A stretch of 64,000 bases of DNA. It comes from Arthrobacter sp. AZCC_0090. GTDB lineage: Bacteria; Actinomycetota; Actinomycetes; Actinomycetales; Micrococcaceae. Positions 8,300-16,234 of the stretch are shown in pieces. Position numbers and translations under genes: made by a program. Location of the stretch: positions 1 through 64,000 of the forward strand of contig NZ_JACHEE010000001.1 in the NCBI RefSeq assembly GCF_014207375.1, read 5' to 3'. The notes below the pieces were generated by a model. It worked only from the letters and a program-made list of their open reading frames with translations, was not told the origin of the DNA and searched no databases. Position 1 is the first letter of the stretch. Each line of letters begins with the position of its first letter.

Positions 8300-9256
8300 T
8301 CAGCGCGAGGTGACAACGACCTTGCCGAGGGCGTGTCCTTCACCGACGTACGCGAGGGCTTGGGGCACCTCGTCAAGCCCGAAAGTGCGGTCGATGTGGA
8401 TGCTGACATTGCCGGCGACGCACATTTCGGTCAGCGGCTCGAAGTAGCGTGGACCCTCCTTGACGGCCAGCACACCGAGCCGTCGGCCCGTGACCAGCCC
8501 GGCGGCCGCGCCGATCGTGAGGACGCTCAGCAGTGCCGGAACAGACCCGCCCACGCACCGGTACCGGCCGCCCCGGGCGAGTGCTCGATGATAGGCGAAC
8601 ACGGACCGATGAGCGACGAGGTCCAAGATGAGGTCGTAGGGCGCGTGATCGCGGGTGAAGTCGTCGCGGCGGTAATCGATCACCTCGTCGGCGCCGAGCG
8701 ATCGCATGAACTCGAGCTTGCCACCGTTGTCGACACCGGTGACGTGCGCACCGAGTGCTTTGGCCAGCTGGATGGCGAATGAACCCGAGCCTCCGCCCCC
8801 ACCGTTGATCAGAACCCGATGACCGTTCGCGGCGCCCGCCGTGCCTTGCAGCGCGATCGCGCCGGCCTGCGGAATCGCCGATGCCTCGGCGAGCGTCAGC
8901 TCGGCGGGCTTGAGGCCGAGGGCAGACTCGTGTGCGACCGCGTACTGGGCGAAGCCGCCCTTGAGCCGGAGGTTGTCGCCGTAGACCTCGTCGCCTGGCT
9001 GGAATCGAGTCACCCCAGTGCCCACGGCCTCGACCCGGCCCGCGATGTCCGAGCCAAGCGTTGGGCGCGCCGGCGCGCGCAACCCACCCAGGCGCGCGTA
9101 GAAGGGCGAGCCACGAAGGCACTCCCAGTCGCTGAGGTTGATCGACGTTGCCGCGACCTCCACCAAGACTTGCCCGGCGGCGGGCGTCGGGGTCGGGACG
9201 TCCTCGACCCGCAATACGTCAGGGCGCCCATATCGCTCGTACACGACTGCCTTCAC
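8300..9256 (-). CDS. NAD(P)-dependent MDR-family alcohol dehydrogenase/quinone oxidoreductase
   Basis: 318 residues. The GTG at 9256 is supported by GGAGGAGAC directly upstream. The N-terminal GroES-like domain (MKAVVYERYGRPDVL...GSDIAGRVEAVGTG) is followed by the nucleotide-binding motif INGGGGGSGSFAIQLAK near residues 149-165. Zinc ligands are not evident. The family reduces enones, quinones or aldehydes with NADPH; the substrate is unknown. It stands alone between the RHS remnant and repeat B. Confidence 0.88.
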   Translation of the reverse strand: MKAVVYERYGRPDVLRVEDVPTPTPAAGQVLVEVAATSINLSDWECLRGSPFYARLGGLRAPARPTLGSDIAGRVEAVGTGVTRFQPGDEVYGDNLRLKGGFAQYAVAHESALGLKPAELTLAEASAIPQAGAIALQGTAGAANGHRVLINGGGGGSGSFAIQLAKALGAHVTGVDNGGKLEFMRSLGADEVIDYRRDDFTRDHAPYDLILDLVAHRSVFAYHRALARGGRYRCVGGSVPALLSVLTIGAAAGLVTGRRLGVLAVKEGPRYFEPLTEMCVAGNVSIHIDRTFGLDEVPQALAYVGEGHALGKVVVTSR

Positions 9257-9600
9257 GTCTCCTCCATCAGGTCTGGCTCGATCCTGTCGTCTCGGCGCAC
9301 CGGGCCCGCTCTCAATCGCAAGCGATTCCGGTCCCTCGGGTTAGTCCGTCGTTGGGACCCAGATTTTCAGTATCACGGATATCCCCTCACTTAGCTCACA
9401 TTCACTACGCCAGGCTCAACTGCATCGTCGACGACGATAATTCTGAGGGCACCCCAGCTCCTGGGAAAACGCGGGTTTACGGTAACGGGAGGTGCAGGGT
9501 ACGTGGATTCTGGATTCGTGCACGAGAATCACGCCCCGGCGAAGTCCGCACCCGCACCTGTCGCGATTGGTCTCGGACAGAGGCACTCGCTTGTCCCTGC

Positions 9601-9747
9601 AAGCAAAAAAGAGAGTGTGGACACTGTCCACACTTGGGCCCTCGGACTGGGCCGAACATCGGCCGGACTGAGCCGGATTGGCTATGTTTTCGGGGGAGTG
9701 GCGGGTTCTCGGGGTCTGGAAAGCAATTCGAGTCCCACCTTGGGCAC
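9601..9747 (+). repeat. tRNA-ended structured repeat, copy B
   Basis: Same order as copy A. Hairpin 1 here is a perfect 9-bp palindrome arm pair GTGTGGACA-C-TGTCCACAC (9615-9633), while copy A has a different sequence with the same symmetry. Hairpin 2 is GGCCG-AACAT-CGGCC (9650-9664). The tRNA 3' tail occupies 9727-9747 with one change (CTTGGGC for CTCGGGC). Hairpin 1 to tail end is 133 bp, within 2 bp of copies A and C. A GGGGCCC...GGGCC stem with a T-run follows at about 9762-9778. Confidence 0.65.
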
Positions 9748-9888
9748 GTTTTCCCAGCTCAGGGGCCCTTTTTGGGCCTCTGAGTGTGGGACGAATGGTA
9801 TTTTTTCGGTGTCCGCGCCGGGGCGTTCTACCTGTCTCCGGCTCTCTCCTTACTCTGTTGGGGATCTGGTTTTGTTGGCTCTTGGTCT

Positions 9889-9920
9889 TTCATGGCGGTA
9901 GACAGTCCGGGTGACATGAC
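9889..9920 (+). repeat. 32-bp motif TTCATGG...GACATGAC, copy 2
   Basis: Same ends and same 17-bp separation as 5244-5275 and 10021-10052. Located 142 bp after repeat B, in a roughly 940-bp stretch (9257-10200) with no credible gene. Confidence 0.45.
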
Positions 9921-10020
9921 TTGTGAGCAACGAGCGCCGGATTTTGTTTCTGCGGATCGTGTCTTACGCATTGCCGTGTCCTTCCCGTCTTTGTTGGCGG
10001 TGCTTCTGTGCCCGTACTTC

Positions 10021-10052
10021 TTCATGGGGATTGCGACGCCGGGCGACATGAC
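10021..10052 (+). repeat. 32-bp motif TTCATGG...GACATGAC, copy 3
   Basis: Third copy. The sequence that follows (AAAATCGGTGGCGACTTC and a CCCCGGTGGGTG) parallels that after copy 1, so about 80 bp are shared between 5244-5322 and 10021-10094. Confidence 0.45.
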
Positions 10053-10200
10053 CCGATGAAAATCGGTGGCGACTTCTTTGCCCCGGTGGGTGAGGAGAAT
10101 TCGAGGGGCTGATTTTCGGGAATCACAGGCCGCCAAAAGATGGGCTGATTGCGCCTTCGGCGCCGCCCGGAACTCGTGGCAGCCAAGCAGCTCTCGGCCT

Positions 10201-10244
10201 ACAACTCTTGAGTTGTATAACTTCTACGTTGTATTCTTGAGTTG
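10201..10244. promoter_or_regulatory. HigBA promoter/operator
   Basis: ACAACTCTTGAGTTGT (10201-10216) is an almost perfect palindrome, and its right half CTTGAGTTG recurs at 10236-10244, touching the toxin start codon. TATAAC at 10216-10221 could serve as the -10 box, leaving little or no leader, which agrees with the lack of a ribosome site. This fits autorepression by the downstream XRE antitoxin. Confidence 0.6.
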
Positions 10245-10598
10245 ATGTGGGATGTAGATGTGGACCTTGTGGAGTCATGGTTGTCCGCGTTGGATCAGGC
10301 CTCGTATGAACAGGTTGTTGCGGCTCTTGAGCTTTTGGCCGAGCGTGGTCCCCAGCTGGGGCGCCCGATTGTGGATACGGTAGCCGGTTCGCGGCATAAG
10401 AACATGAAGGAGTTGCGTCCCGGATCGAGTGGTCGGTCGGAGTTGCGGGTGTTGTTTGCTTTTGACCCGGTGCGTCGGGCGATTTTGCTGGTTGCGGGGG
10501 ACAAGGCAGGGAACTGGACCAAGTGGTACAAGACGAATATTCCCTTGGCGGATGACCTCTTCGATGACCATCTGAGGAAGCTGAAAGGAGAGCAGTGA
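10245..10598 (+). CDS. higB: Type II toxin, RelE/HigB-like mRNA interferase
   Basis: 117 residues from the ATG (a TTG directly before it is the alternative). Visible family features: LLAERGPQLGRPIVDTVAGS, HKNMKELRPG and ELRVLFAFDP, then DKAGNWTKWY, the conserved pattern of HigB/phage-derived Gp49-like RelE-fold toxins that cleave mRNA on the ribosome. The gene precedes and overlaps its antitoxin by the ATGA/TGATG junction at 10598, giving the toxin-first order typical of higBA. It lies between structured repeat B and the TOTE gene, so it may be stabilising an island. Confidence 0.9.
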   Translation: MWDVDVDLVESWLSALDQASYEQVVAALELLAERGPQLGRPIVDTVAGSRHKNMKELRPGSSGRSELRVLFAFDPVRRAILLVAGDKAGNWTKWYKTNIPLADDLFDDHLRKLKGEQ

Positions 10599-10903
10599 TG
10601 GCGATGAACCTTGAGGAGATGCTGGCCAAGCGTCCGGTCGACCGGGCAGCAGTGGAGGCGAACAAGAAGCGCATGCTCGATGAGGTCAGGGCGTACCGTC
10701 TTCGTGAACTCCGTGAAGCTTCCGACCTGACCCAGGTCGAGTTGGCCGGTCGGTTACATGTGAGTCAGAACAGGGTGTCCCGGATCGAGCATGGTGACAT
10801 CGACCGCGCCCAGGTCGATACGTTGCGGAAGTACGTCGAGGCAGTCGGTGGCCGGCTTCGGATCGAGGTTGAACTCGGCGACGAACGAATCCAAATCGCC
10901 TGA
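10598..10903 (+). CDS. higA: XRE-family antitoxin (HigA-like)
   Basis: 101 residues. AAAGGAGAGC precedes the ATG at 10598, whose first base is the last base of the toxin stop. The XRE helix-turn-helix is at about residues 38-75 (LREASDLTQVELAGRLHVSQ, then NRVSRIEHG), followed by a C-terminal strand-rich tail ending LRIEVELGDERIQIA. It should bind the toxin and repress the shared promoter at the 10201-10244 palindrome. A stray copy of the same C-terminal tail occurs at 33,960, so a second related locus once existed. Confidence 0.9.
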   Translation: MAMNLEEMLAKRPVDRAAVEANKKRMLDEVRAYRLRELREASDLTQVELAGRLHVSQNRVSRIEHGDIDRAQVDTLRKYVEAVGGRLRIEVELGDERIQIA

Positions 10904-10988
10904 CGCTGTCCAAGCCCAGATGCGTAGGCATCTCGGAGTGTGGTGACCTTTTGGGCTGAGTTTCGGTTGTGGTGCTTTCCCGATCACA

Positions 10989-13418
10989 ATGGAGGCTGTG
11001 AGCGAGGATACATTTGCGGGTACGGAACAGACGGCTCTGCCGGGTCTTTCAGGCGGAGTGAACCACGCTCTGACCCGCGAACTTGAAGAGCTTCGATTTG
11101 AGAACGCCCGGTTGCGGAAGCTGGTGGACCTCACCGAGTCCGAATCCAAAGCAGCTCGCCCGGACCAGCCTGTCATTTCGGCAGCCACTCCTGTTGGCCC
11201 GGTGACGATGGATTCGCCCCCGGAGGCGAAGGTTCGTCTGTTCCAGGAGTTGTTCCGCGCCCGGAGCGATGTCTATGCTCGCAGATGGGAAAACTCGAGA
11301 GATGGGCGTTCGGGTTGGGTCCCCGCCGTCGCCGGCGGGTGGCGCAAAACTACGAACTTGGCCGGGACCAACTTCCTGCCGCTCACGCCCATGGTCGTCG
11401 CCGACCACCTGCGCGGCCTGCAGCACATTGGCCTGTATCCCTTGACCCGGTCCGACACGTGTTGGTGGGTTGCAGCGGATTTCGACGGAAGTGCCGCGAT
11501 GCTGGACGCGTTGGCCTACGTCAAGGCTGCACGCTTTCGTGGCATTCCGGCAGCGCTTGAAGTGTCCCAGTCCGGTCGCGGCGCCCATGTATGGATCTTC
11601 TTCAGAACCGCCGTCTCGGCAAGGATCGCCCGCCAACTAGGCACCGGCCTCATCCAGGAAGCCATGGGCCTGCGAGGGAGCATGAGCTTGTCCAGCTATG
11701 ACAGGCTCTTCCCATCCCAAGATGCGCATTCCGGCAAAGGCTTGGGCAACCTGATCGCCGCGCCACTGAATGGGAAACGGCGGCAGGATGGAACCACGTT
11801 GTTTCTGGATACCACGACCCTTGAACCGTTTGAGGACCAGTGGGCATACCTGTCGTCCCTGGACCGGCTCTCGGAGCGCGAGACCGCTGACCTGGTCCGC
11901 AAATTGCCTCCCCTCAGATTGGGGCAAGACGTCCGCCGCCTCGAACTGCCTGCGTCGTCGAAGATTGTGCCGCGGCCCGCGCTCGTTGTAGGGGCCACCT
12001 TCGCCTCGCGCATGACCATCAAATCAGCGGACCTCGGCCCCGCCATGATCTCGGCGGTCAAGCATGCCGCCTCAATGCAGAACCCCGATTTCTATGAGCG
12101 TCAGCGCCAGCGTCGCTCGACGTGGAACATTCCGCGCTTTCTGCGCAGCTACGACGAGACACTGGAAGGCGACCTCATTTTGCGGCGCGGACTGTTCCCC
12201 CTGCTCCAGCAGCTTGTTCAATCGGCCGGCAGTGTCCTGCGCGTCGAAGACGAGCGCGTGGCCGGAACGAAGCATGATTTCAGGTTCACGGCCGGCCTTC
12301 GTCCGGAACAGCAGGCTGCTGTCGATGTGGTCGCTTCCTTGGAGCAGGGGATCTTGGTGGCTCCGCCCGGCACTGGTAAGACCGTCATTGCGTGTGCAGC
12401 GATAGCGCGTCGTGGCGTTTCCACGCTCATCTTGGTTGACCGCAAGGCCTTGGCTGATCAATGGCGGGCCCGTGTACGTGAATTCCTGGACGAGAAGTGT
12501 GGCCAGATAGGTGGTGGGCGCGCAAGGACAACGGGACGAATCGACGTCGTACTGTTGCCAACGCTGGCGCGGCGGGACAACGTGGCGGAGCTGACGGCCG
12601 GCTACGGACTTGTCATTGCTGACGAGTGCCACCACGTCGCCGCCGCAGCGTTCGGTCACGTGATGAATCAGATCCCCGCTAAGCATTGGTTAGGCCTGAC
12701 CGCGACACCATACCGGCGGGACAATTTACATGCCTTGATGTACCACCAGCTTGGCCAGGTCGTCCACACGGTCTCGCCGCCGGTTCCGCAACAACTGCCG
12801 CGACATGCAAGGGAAATTCCTGCTCCGCAGCTCGCCCTCGAGTTGCACCGCACCAAATACATCTACGACGGCGATGCGGACCCCAGGGAACCTGGAGGGA
12901 TCTCAGCGATCTACAAAAATTTGGTTGCCAACGAACACCGGCTCGTGCAGATTTGCGACGATGTCATCGCAGCCTATGAGCGCAACTCGCGGATCCTCTT
13001 GTTGACGACGTGGAAGGCTCATCTGGAGGCATTCAAGTCACGGTTCGAGTCGGCCGGACTGGAGCCAGTGGTCTTTTCCGGTGCGATGAAAGGAAAGGAG
13101 CGACAGGCCGCCGTCGAACGACTTGCCGCGATCGATGACAAGGAACCATTGCTGGTACTTGGCACCGGTTCCTACATAGGCGAGGGTTTTGACTGTCCCA
13201 AGCTCGACACATTGTTCCTCGCGGCGCCCATCTCCTTCAAGGGCCGGCTGGTCCAATACGCCGGCCGCATCACGAGACCATACCCTGACAAGGCGCTGGC
13301 AACAGTTCACGACTATCATGACGAGCTCACACCAGTGCTGGCGGCGTCGTTGCACAAGCGGGCCACCGGATATGTCTCTTTAGGGTTCCCTGATCCCCGC
13401 AAGATGTCGTCTCGCTAA
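10989..13418 (+). CDS. TOTE conflict-system protein: archaeo-eukaryotic primase domain plus superfamily-2 helicase
   Basis: 809 residues. A coiled-coil N-terminus (about 28-50, LTRELEELRFENARLRKLVD) is followed by the primase domain with the family signature VRLFQELFRARSDVYARRWE (82-101), metal-binding DFD (164-166), SGRGAH (195-200) and SSYDRLFPSQD (235-245). The helicase follows: Walker A APPGTGKT (458-465), DECH (545-548), TAT motif (571-573) and a C-terminal motif VI QYAGRITRPY. Most relatives have a cysteine cluster between WVPA and FLPLT; here that segment is short and Cys-free. TOTE proteins are proposed to act against invading nucleic acid; the biochemical role is not settled. It sits next to HigBA between repeats B and C. 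Confidence 0.9.
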   Translation: MEAVSEDTFAGTEQTALPGLSGGVNHALTRELEELRFENARLRKLVDLTESESKAARPDQPVISAATPVGPVTMDSPPEAKVRLFQELFRARSDVYARRWENSRDGRSGWVPAVAGGWRKTTNLAGTNFLPLTPMVVADHLRGLQHIGLYPLTRSDTCWWVAADFDGSAAMLDALAYVKAARFRGIPAALEVSQSGRGAHVWIFFRTAVSARIARQLGTGLIQEAMGLRGSMSLSSYDRLFPSQDAHSGKGLGNLIAAPLNGKRRQDGTTLFLDTTTLEPFEDQWAYLSSLDRLSERETADLVRKLPPLRLGQDVRRLELPASSKIVPRPALVVGATFASRMTIKSADLGPAMISAVKHAASMQNPDFYERQRQRRSTWNIPRFLRSYDETLEGDLILRRGLFPLLQQLVQSAGSVLRVEDERVAGTKHDFRFTAGLRPEQQAAVDVVASLEQGILVAPPGTGKTVIACAAIARRGVSTLILVDRKALADQWRARVREFLDEKCGQIGGGRARTTGRIDVVLLPTLARRDNVAELTAGYGLVIADECHHVAAAAFGHVMNQIPAKHWLGLTATPYRRDNLHALMYHQLGQVVHTVSPPVPQQLPRHAREIPAPQLALELHRTKYIYDGDADPREPGGISAIYKNLVANEHRLVQICDDVIAAYERNSRILLLTTWKAHLEAFKSRFESAGLEPVVFSGAMKGKERQAAVERLAAIDDKEPLLVLGTGSYIGEGFDCPKLDTLFLAAPISFKGRLVQYAGRITRPYPDKALATVHDYHDELTPVLAASLHKRATGYVSLGFPDPRKMSSR

Positions 13419-13920
13419 AGCACTCCTCGCGTGAAAGACACCGTCAGTACAAACAGTGCAGAGCAATGGCCGATAGCCGACCCTCCGAGCTGGCCAAGGC
13501 GTGGTGAGGACGGCTGGCCGCGCGGATGCACAAACCCGAACCCGACGGGCCAACGAGGCTTCCGTCCTGCCTACGACCGCAGGTGCTGTCACACATGGTG
13601 GCGCGCGCCTTTGCCGGACCCGAAACCTCGCCCAGTGCGTGGATCCAGATGCACCTGAACCGCATTTCTGAAACCTACTGGACTCCGCCATCGCCACCGA
13701 CCAAACCAGTATGAGACCCGAAAACCTGGTTTCAGGACCGGCATGTCTACCGCTTCGAGGTCGTTCCAAGCCAGAAAGAGCACCCGTCATGCGGTGGTTC
13801 GTTGTTGGAACCATTGATGCGTGAAGGAGGTGATCTACCGATGAAATGTGTCCGGACCGCCGCGCCCGCCGGGCTGCGTGGTGTTCCCGCGGAACTACCG
13901 GCAACTGCGTTGTGCCCCCG
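13419..13920. other. Stretch with no recognisable gene
   Basis: Several short open frames occur on both strands. The plus-strand frame at 13526-13714 has VARAFAGPETSPSAWIQM, faintly like the end of a HigA antitoxin, but too weak to call. AAGGAGGTGATCTACCG before an ATG at 13841 looks like a ribosome site, but the following frame runs into repeat C. Confidence 0.35.
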
Positions 13921-14091
13921 TTCGGCTCGGCAAAAAGCTGCGAGGGCACAAAAGGAAGGTGTGTTCAACGTACACACCTCGGGTGTCGGACTGGGCCGTA
14001 TATCGGCCGGACTGGCTCGTATTGGGTATGTTTTCGGGGGAGGGACGGAACATCAAGGAAAAGAATGCGGTTCGAGTCCCACCTCGGGCAC
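13921..14091 (+). repeat. tRNA-ended structured repeat, copy C
   Basis: Hairpin 1 is GGTGTGT-TCAACGT-ACACACC (13958-13978), hairpin 2 is GGCCG-TATAT-CGGCC (13994-14008), then the conserved ACTGGCTCGTATTGGGT and ATGTTTTCGGGGGAG, and the tRNA 3' tail at 14071-14091 identical to that of copy A. Upstream, CCGTTCGG...GGCACAAAAG also matches copy A. Unlike A and B, no 32-bp TTCATGG motif follows. Confidence 0.65.
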
Positions 14092-14633
14092 AGCATGACC
14101 AAGGAGCGCAGCCGGGCTGCTGTTTGTCGTGCCAAAGAGGCTGCTGACAGTGTCAACACTTACGTCTGCCTTATGGCGTTGCCGGGGCTGCCGCTTGACA
14201 CATGCAACTTCGACGACATACCCAGCCTGCCATCACACTCATCACATTGCGGCGATGACTGGACGGCATACTCGCATCCTCAATCAGCCTGACGACAAAC
14301 GTCCGCGGAATTCCTTGACGCGCACTGCCGCGGCCCCGCATGTCCGGATAGGGACGTAGAACTGCTTCGGGTTTGGGTGTGCCCTAGCCGGACGATCACC
14401 CATGTGTCCGGCGTCGCCCTTTGGAGGAGGTCTGGGGTGGCAGATCGGGCATACGCCGGCGTGATCGAAGAGGTTCCCCAACGCGACCAGGCGCAGAGCA
14501 CACGCCGAGCTTCCGTCATTTCCCGTCCCGGGCGACTAACCGCCACGAAGTTGACGGCAACAGCAAATCTGCGGCCGCCCGAAATCTTTCCACGACGTTC
14601 CCCTGTTTCAAAAGCTGGTTGCAGGCAGCAGTT
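14092..14633. other. Stretch with no supported gene
   Basis: A minus-strand frame at 14284-14481 contains CPICHPRPPP and could be the end of a small zinc-binding protein, but there is no ribosome site and a competing frame overlaps it. Nothing else is recognised up to the TDT transporter stop. Confidence 0.3.
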
Positions 14634-15665
14634 TCAGCTTCTGTTTTCCGTGCCCGGCTCGTCCCGCTGTTTCGGGGCGACGGGTGCTGATATGGTCCGA
14701 GCGGCGATGACCAGGGTGAAGGCTGTCGCGAGGCCGAGAATCGTCCAGGCGTAGATCTCCCGGCCGGGGAGATCGGTTGTCGCCAGCCAGCGGATGGCAT
14801 AGTTCGTGGTTGCACCCACGGGAAAAGTGAATACCCAAAACATTTGCGTGAAGGGAAGTTTGCGGTACTCGGGGAGGAGCATGATCTGCATCAGCACCAT
14901 GATAAAGAGTACGCCTGTCAGTCCGAGCTGGATTGTCCCCACAGGGCCTGGATGTGACACCATCCACGCGATATTGGCCGTTGCTGGCGCAGCCAGATAG
15001 GCGGACAGTCCGACCTTGGCGGCCGGCAGCACCTCGCCGCCGGTCATCAGGCGGACGGTGACGACAGTTCCTATAACCAGCCAGAAGAACACGCCAGCGC
15101 CAAACGCGGCCACGGCCGCATTATGGGCGTGGATGCTTGAGAACCCGATGCTGGCAACGAAGGCCCCGGCCGAGACGGGCAGCAGGTAGCCGGGATGGAC
15201 GGATTGCATGGATACCCCGCCGGTGACCCAGTGCGCGAGGAGCTGGGCAGCGACGACGGCAAGGCCTGCAATGAAAGCCATACACGGCCAGGCGCCCCAT
15301 GGCGGCAGATACTGGCTGTAGTGCGACGAAAGCAGGATCCCCGCTAGGGGGATGAAGGACGCAAAGGGCCCCGCCACTTCGTGTCTCAGGTCGGCCCGGA
15401 ATGTTCCTTTACGGCGAAGGCCCCGAAAAACGTAGACGGCGGTCAGAATCAGCCACAGAGCGCTGGCTGCCCCGTAAAAGATTTCCTCCGGCCACATCGG
15501 GGATCCGAGAGAGCTCCTCGCGGCGGACCAGCCGCCGCCAAGACCGGCAAGCCCCAAGGGAATGCCGAAGCGGCTCAACGCAGGCATTCCCGACAGGGTG
15601 GCCGAGGGCAAGGCGCGGACCTGAGGGGCCGGCGTCAGCGCAGCGGCGGTGCCAGTATCAGTCAT
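14634..15665 (-). CDS. TDT/SLAC1-family transporter (tellurite-resistance/dicarboxylate or anion channel type)
   Basis: 343 residues with about ten hydrophobic segments, starting LSRFGIPLGLAGLGGGW after a 30-residue cytoplasmic leader. The N-terminal motif and overall layout match TehA/SLAC1-like membrane proteins, which pass anions, sulfite or C4-dicarboxylates; the actual substrate is unknown. Third gene of a minus-strand operon: its ATG overlaps the thioesterase stop (15662-15665, ATGA). The operon is divergent from an HxlR regulator and is probably under its control. Confidence 0.88.
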   Translation of the reverse strand: MTDTGTAAALTPAPQVRALPSATLSGMPALSRFGIPLGLAGLGGGWSAARSSLGSPMWPEEIFYGAASALWLILTAVYVFRGLRRKGTFRADLRHEVAGPFASFIPLAGILLSSHYSQYLPPWGAWPCMAFIAGLAVVAAQLLAHWVTGGVSMQSVHPGYLLPVSAGAFVASIGFSSIHAHNAAVAAFGAGVFFWLVIGTVVTVRLMTGGEVLPAAKVGLSAYLAAPATANIAWMVSHPGPVGTIQLGLTGVLFIMVLMQIMLLPEYRKLPFTQMFWVFTFPVGATTNYAIRWLATTDLPGREIYAWTILGLATAFTLVIAARTISAPVAPKQRDEPGTENRS

Positions 15666-16186
15666 CTCGTCAGAGAGCTTGGTTGGTGCGTGAAGATGAG
15701 CAGCGTGCTCGTCGCGGTGGCGAGGAGTTCTCCGTCGGCGGTGCAGAGGCGGCCTTCGGTGAAAATCACGCGCGAGCCGGTTTTCACGACTGATCCCTCT
15801 GCGCGAAGTGCGCCCTTCTGGAGTGTGATGGGCCGCAGATACTTGACCGCCAGGTCGATGGAGGTGTATCCGATCCCGGCTTCCAAGGTGGTGTGGGCTG
15901 CGCAGCCGAGCACCGTGTCAAGGAGCGTGCAGGCCAGGCCGCCGTGCACCATTCCAAGGGGGTTGTAGTGCGCTTCGCCAGGCTGGCACTGGAACTCGAC
16001 GTGTCCGTGCCTCGCATCGACGAGATCGAAATTCATCAGGGAAGCGATCGGCGGCGGCGCGATGCTGCCTTCGCGGAGGCCGGAAAAGTAGTCCAGACCC
16101 GACAGCCGTGGCAGCTGCTCGAGCGCGATTGCCGGATCAATCCAGGTGAAGGTTTCCGAACGTTCCGCTGGGGCGTTGGTTGACAA
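15662..16186 (-). CDS. PaaI-type hotdog thioesterase
   Basis: 174 residues. The start is a TTG at 16186 behind AAGGAGGAAACCCCG; no better start is present. The hotdog-fold signature HYNPLGMVHGGLACTLLDTV (residues about 92-111) holds the catalytic-region Gly-Gly and His typical of PaaI/YbgC-like acyl-CoA thioesterases, followed by YTSIDLAVKYLRP. It would hydrolyse an aromatic or short acyl-CoA in the cytoplasm. Middle gene of the SDR, thioesterase, transporter operon. Confidence 0.88.
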   Translation of the reverse strand: MSTNAPAERSETFTWIDPAIALEQLPRLSGLDYFSGLREGSIAPPPIASLMNFDLVDARHGHVEFQCQPGEAHYNPLGMVHGGLACTLLDTVLGCAAHTTLEAGIGYTSIDLAVKYLRPITLQKGALRAEGSVVKTGSRVIFTEGRLCTADGELLATATSTLLIFTHQPSSLTR

Positions 16187-16234
16187 CGGGGTTTCCTCCT
16201 TGAGTTCTCTGCAGGTCTTCAGGGTTTGCCGCGG

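Noticed and set aside
13526-13714. Possible HigA-like antitoxin fragment (VARAFAGPETSPSAWIQM)
   Set aside because: Resemblance is limited to a few residues of the end of the HTH region, with no upstream helix-turn-helix and no ribosome site.
15381-15968. Long plus-strand frame opposite the TDT and thioesterase genes
   Set aside because: Arg/Ser/Gly-rich shadow of well-supported minus-strand genes; no motif.
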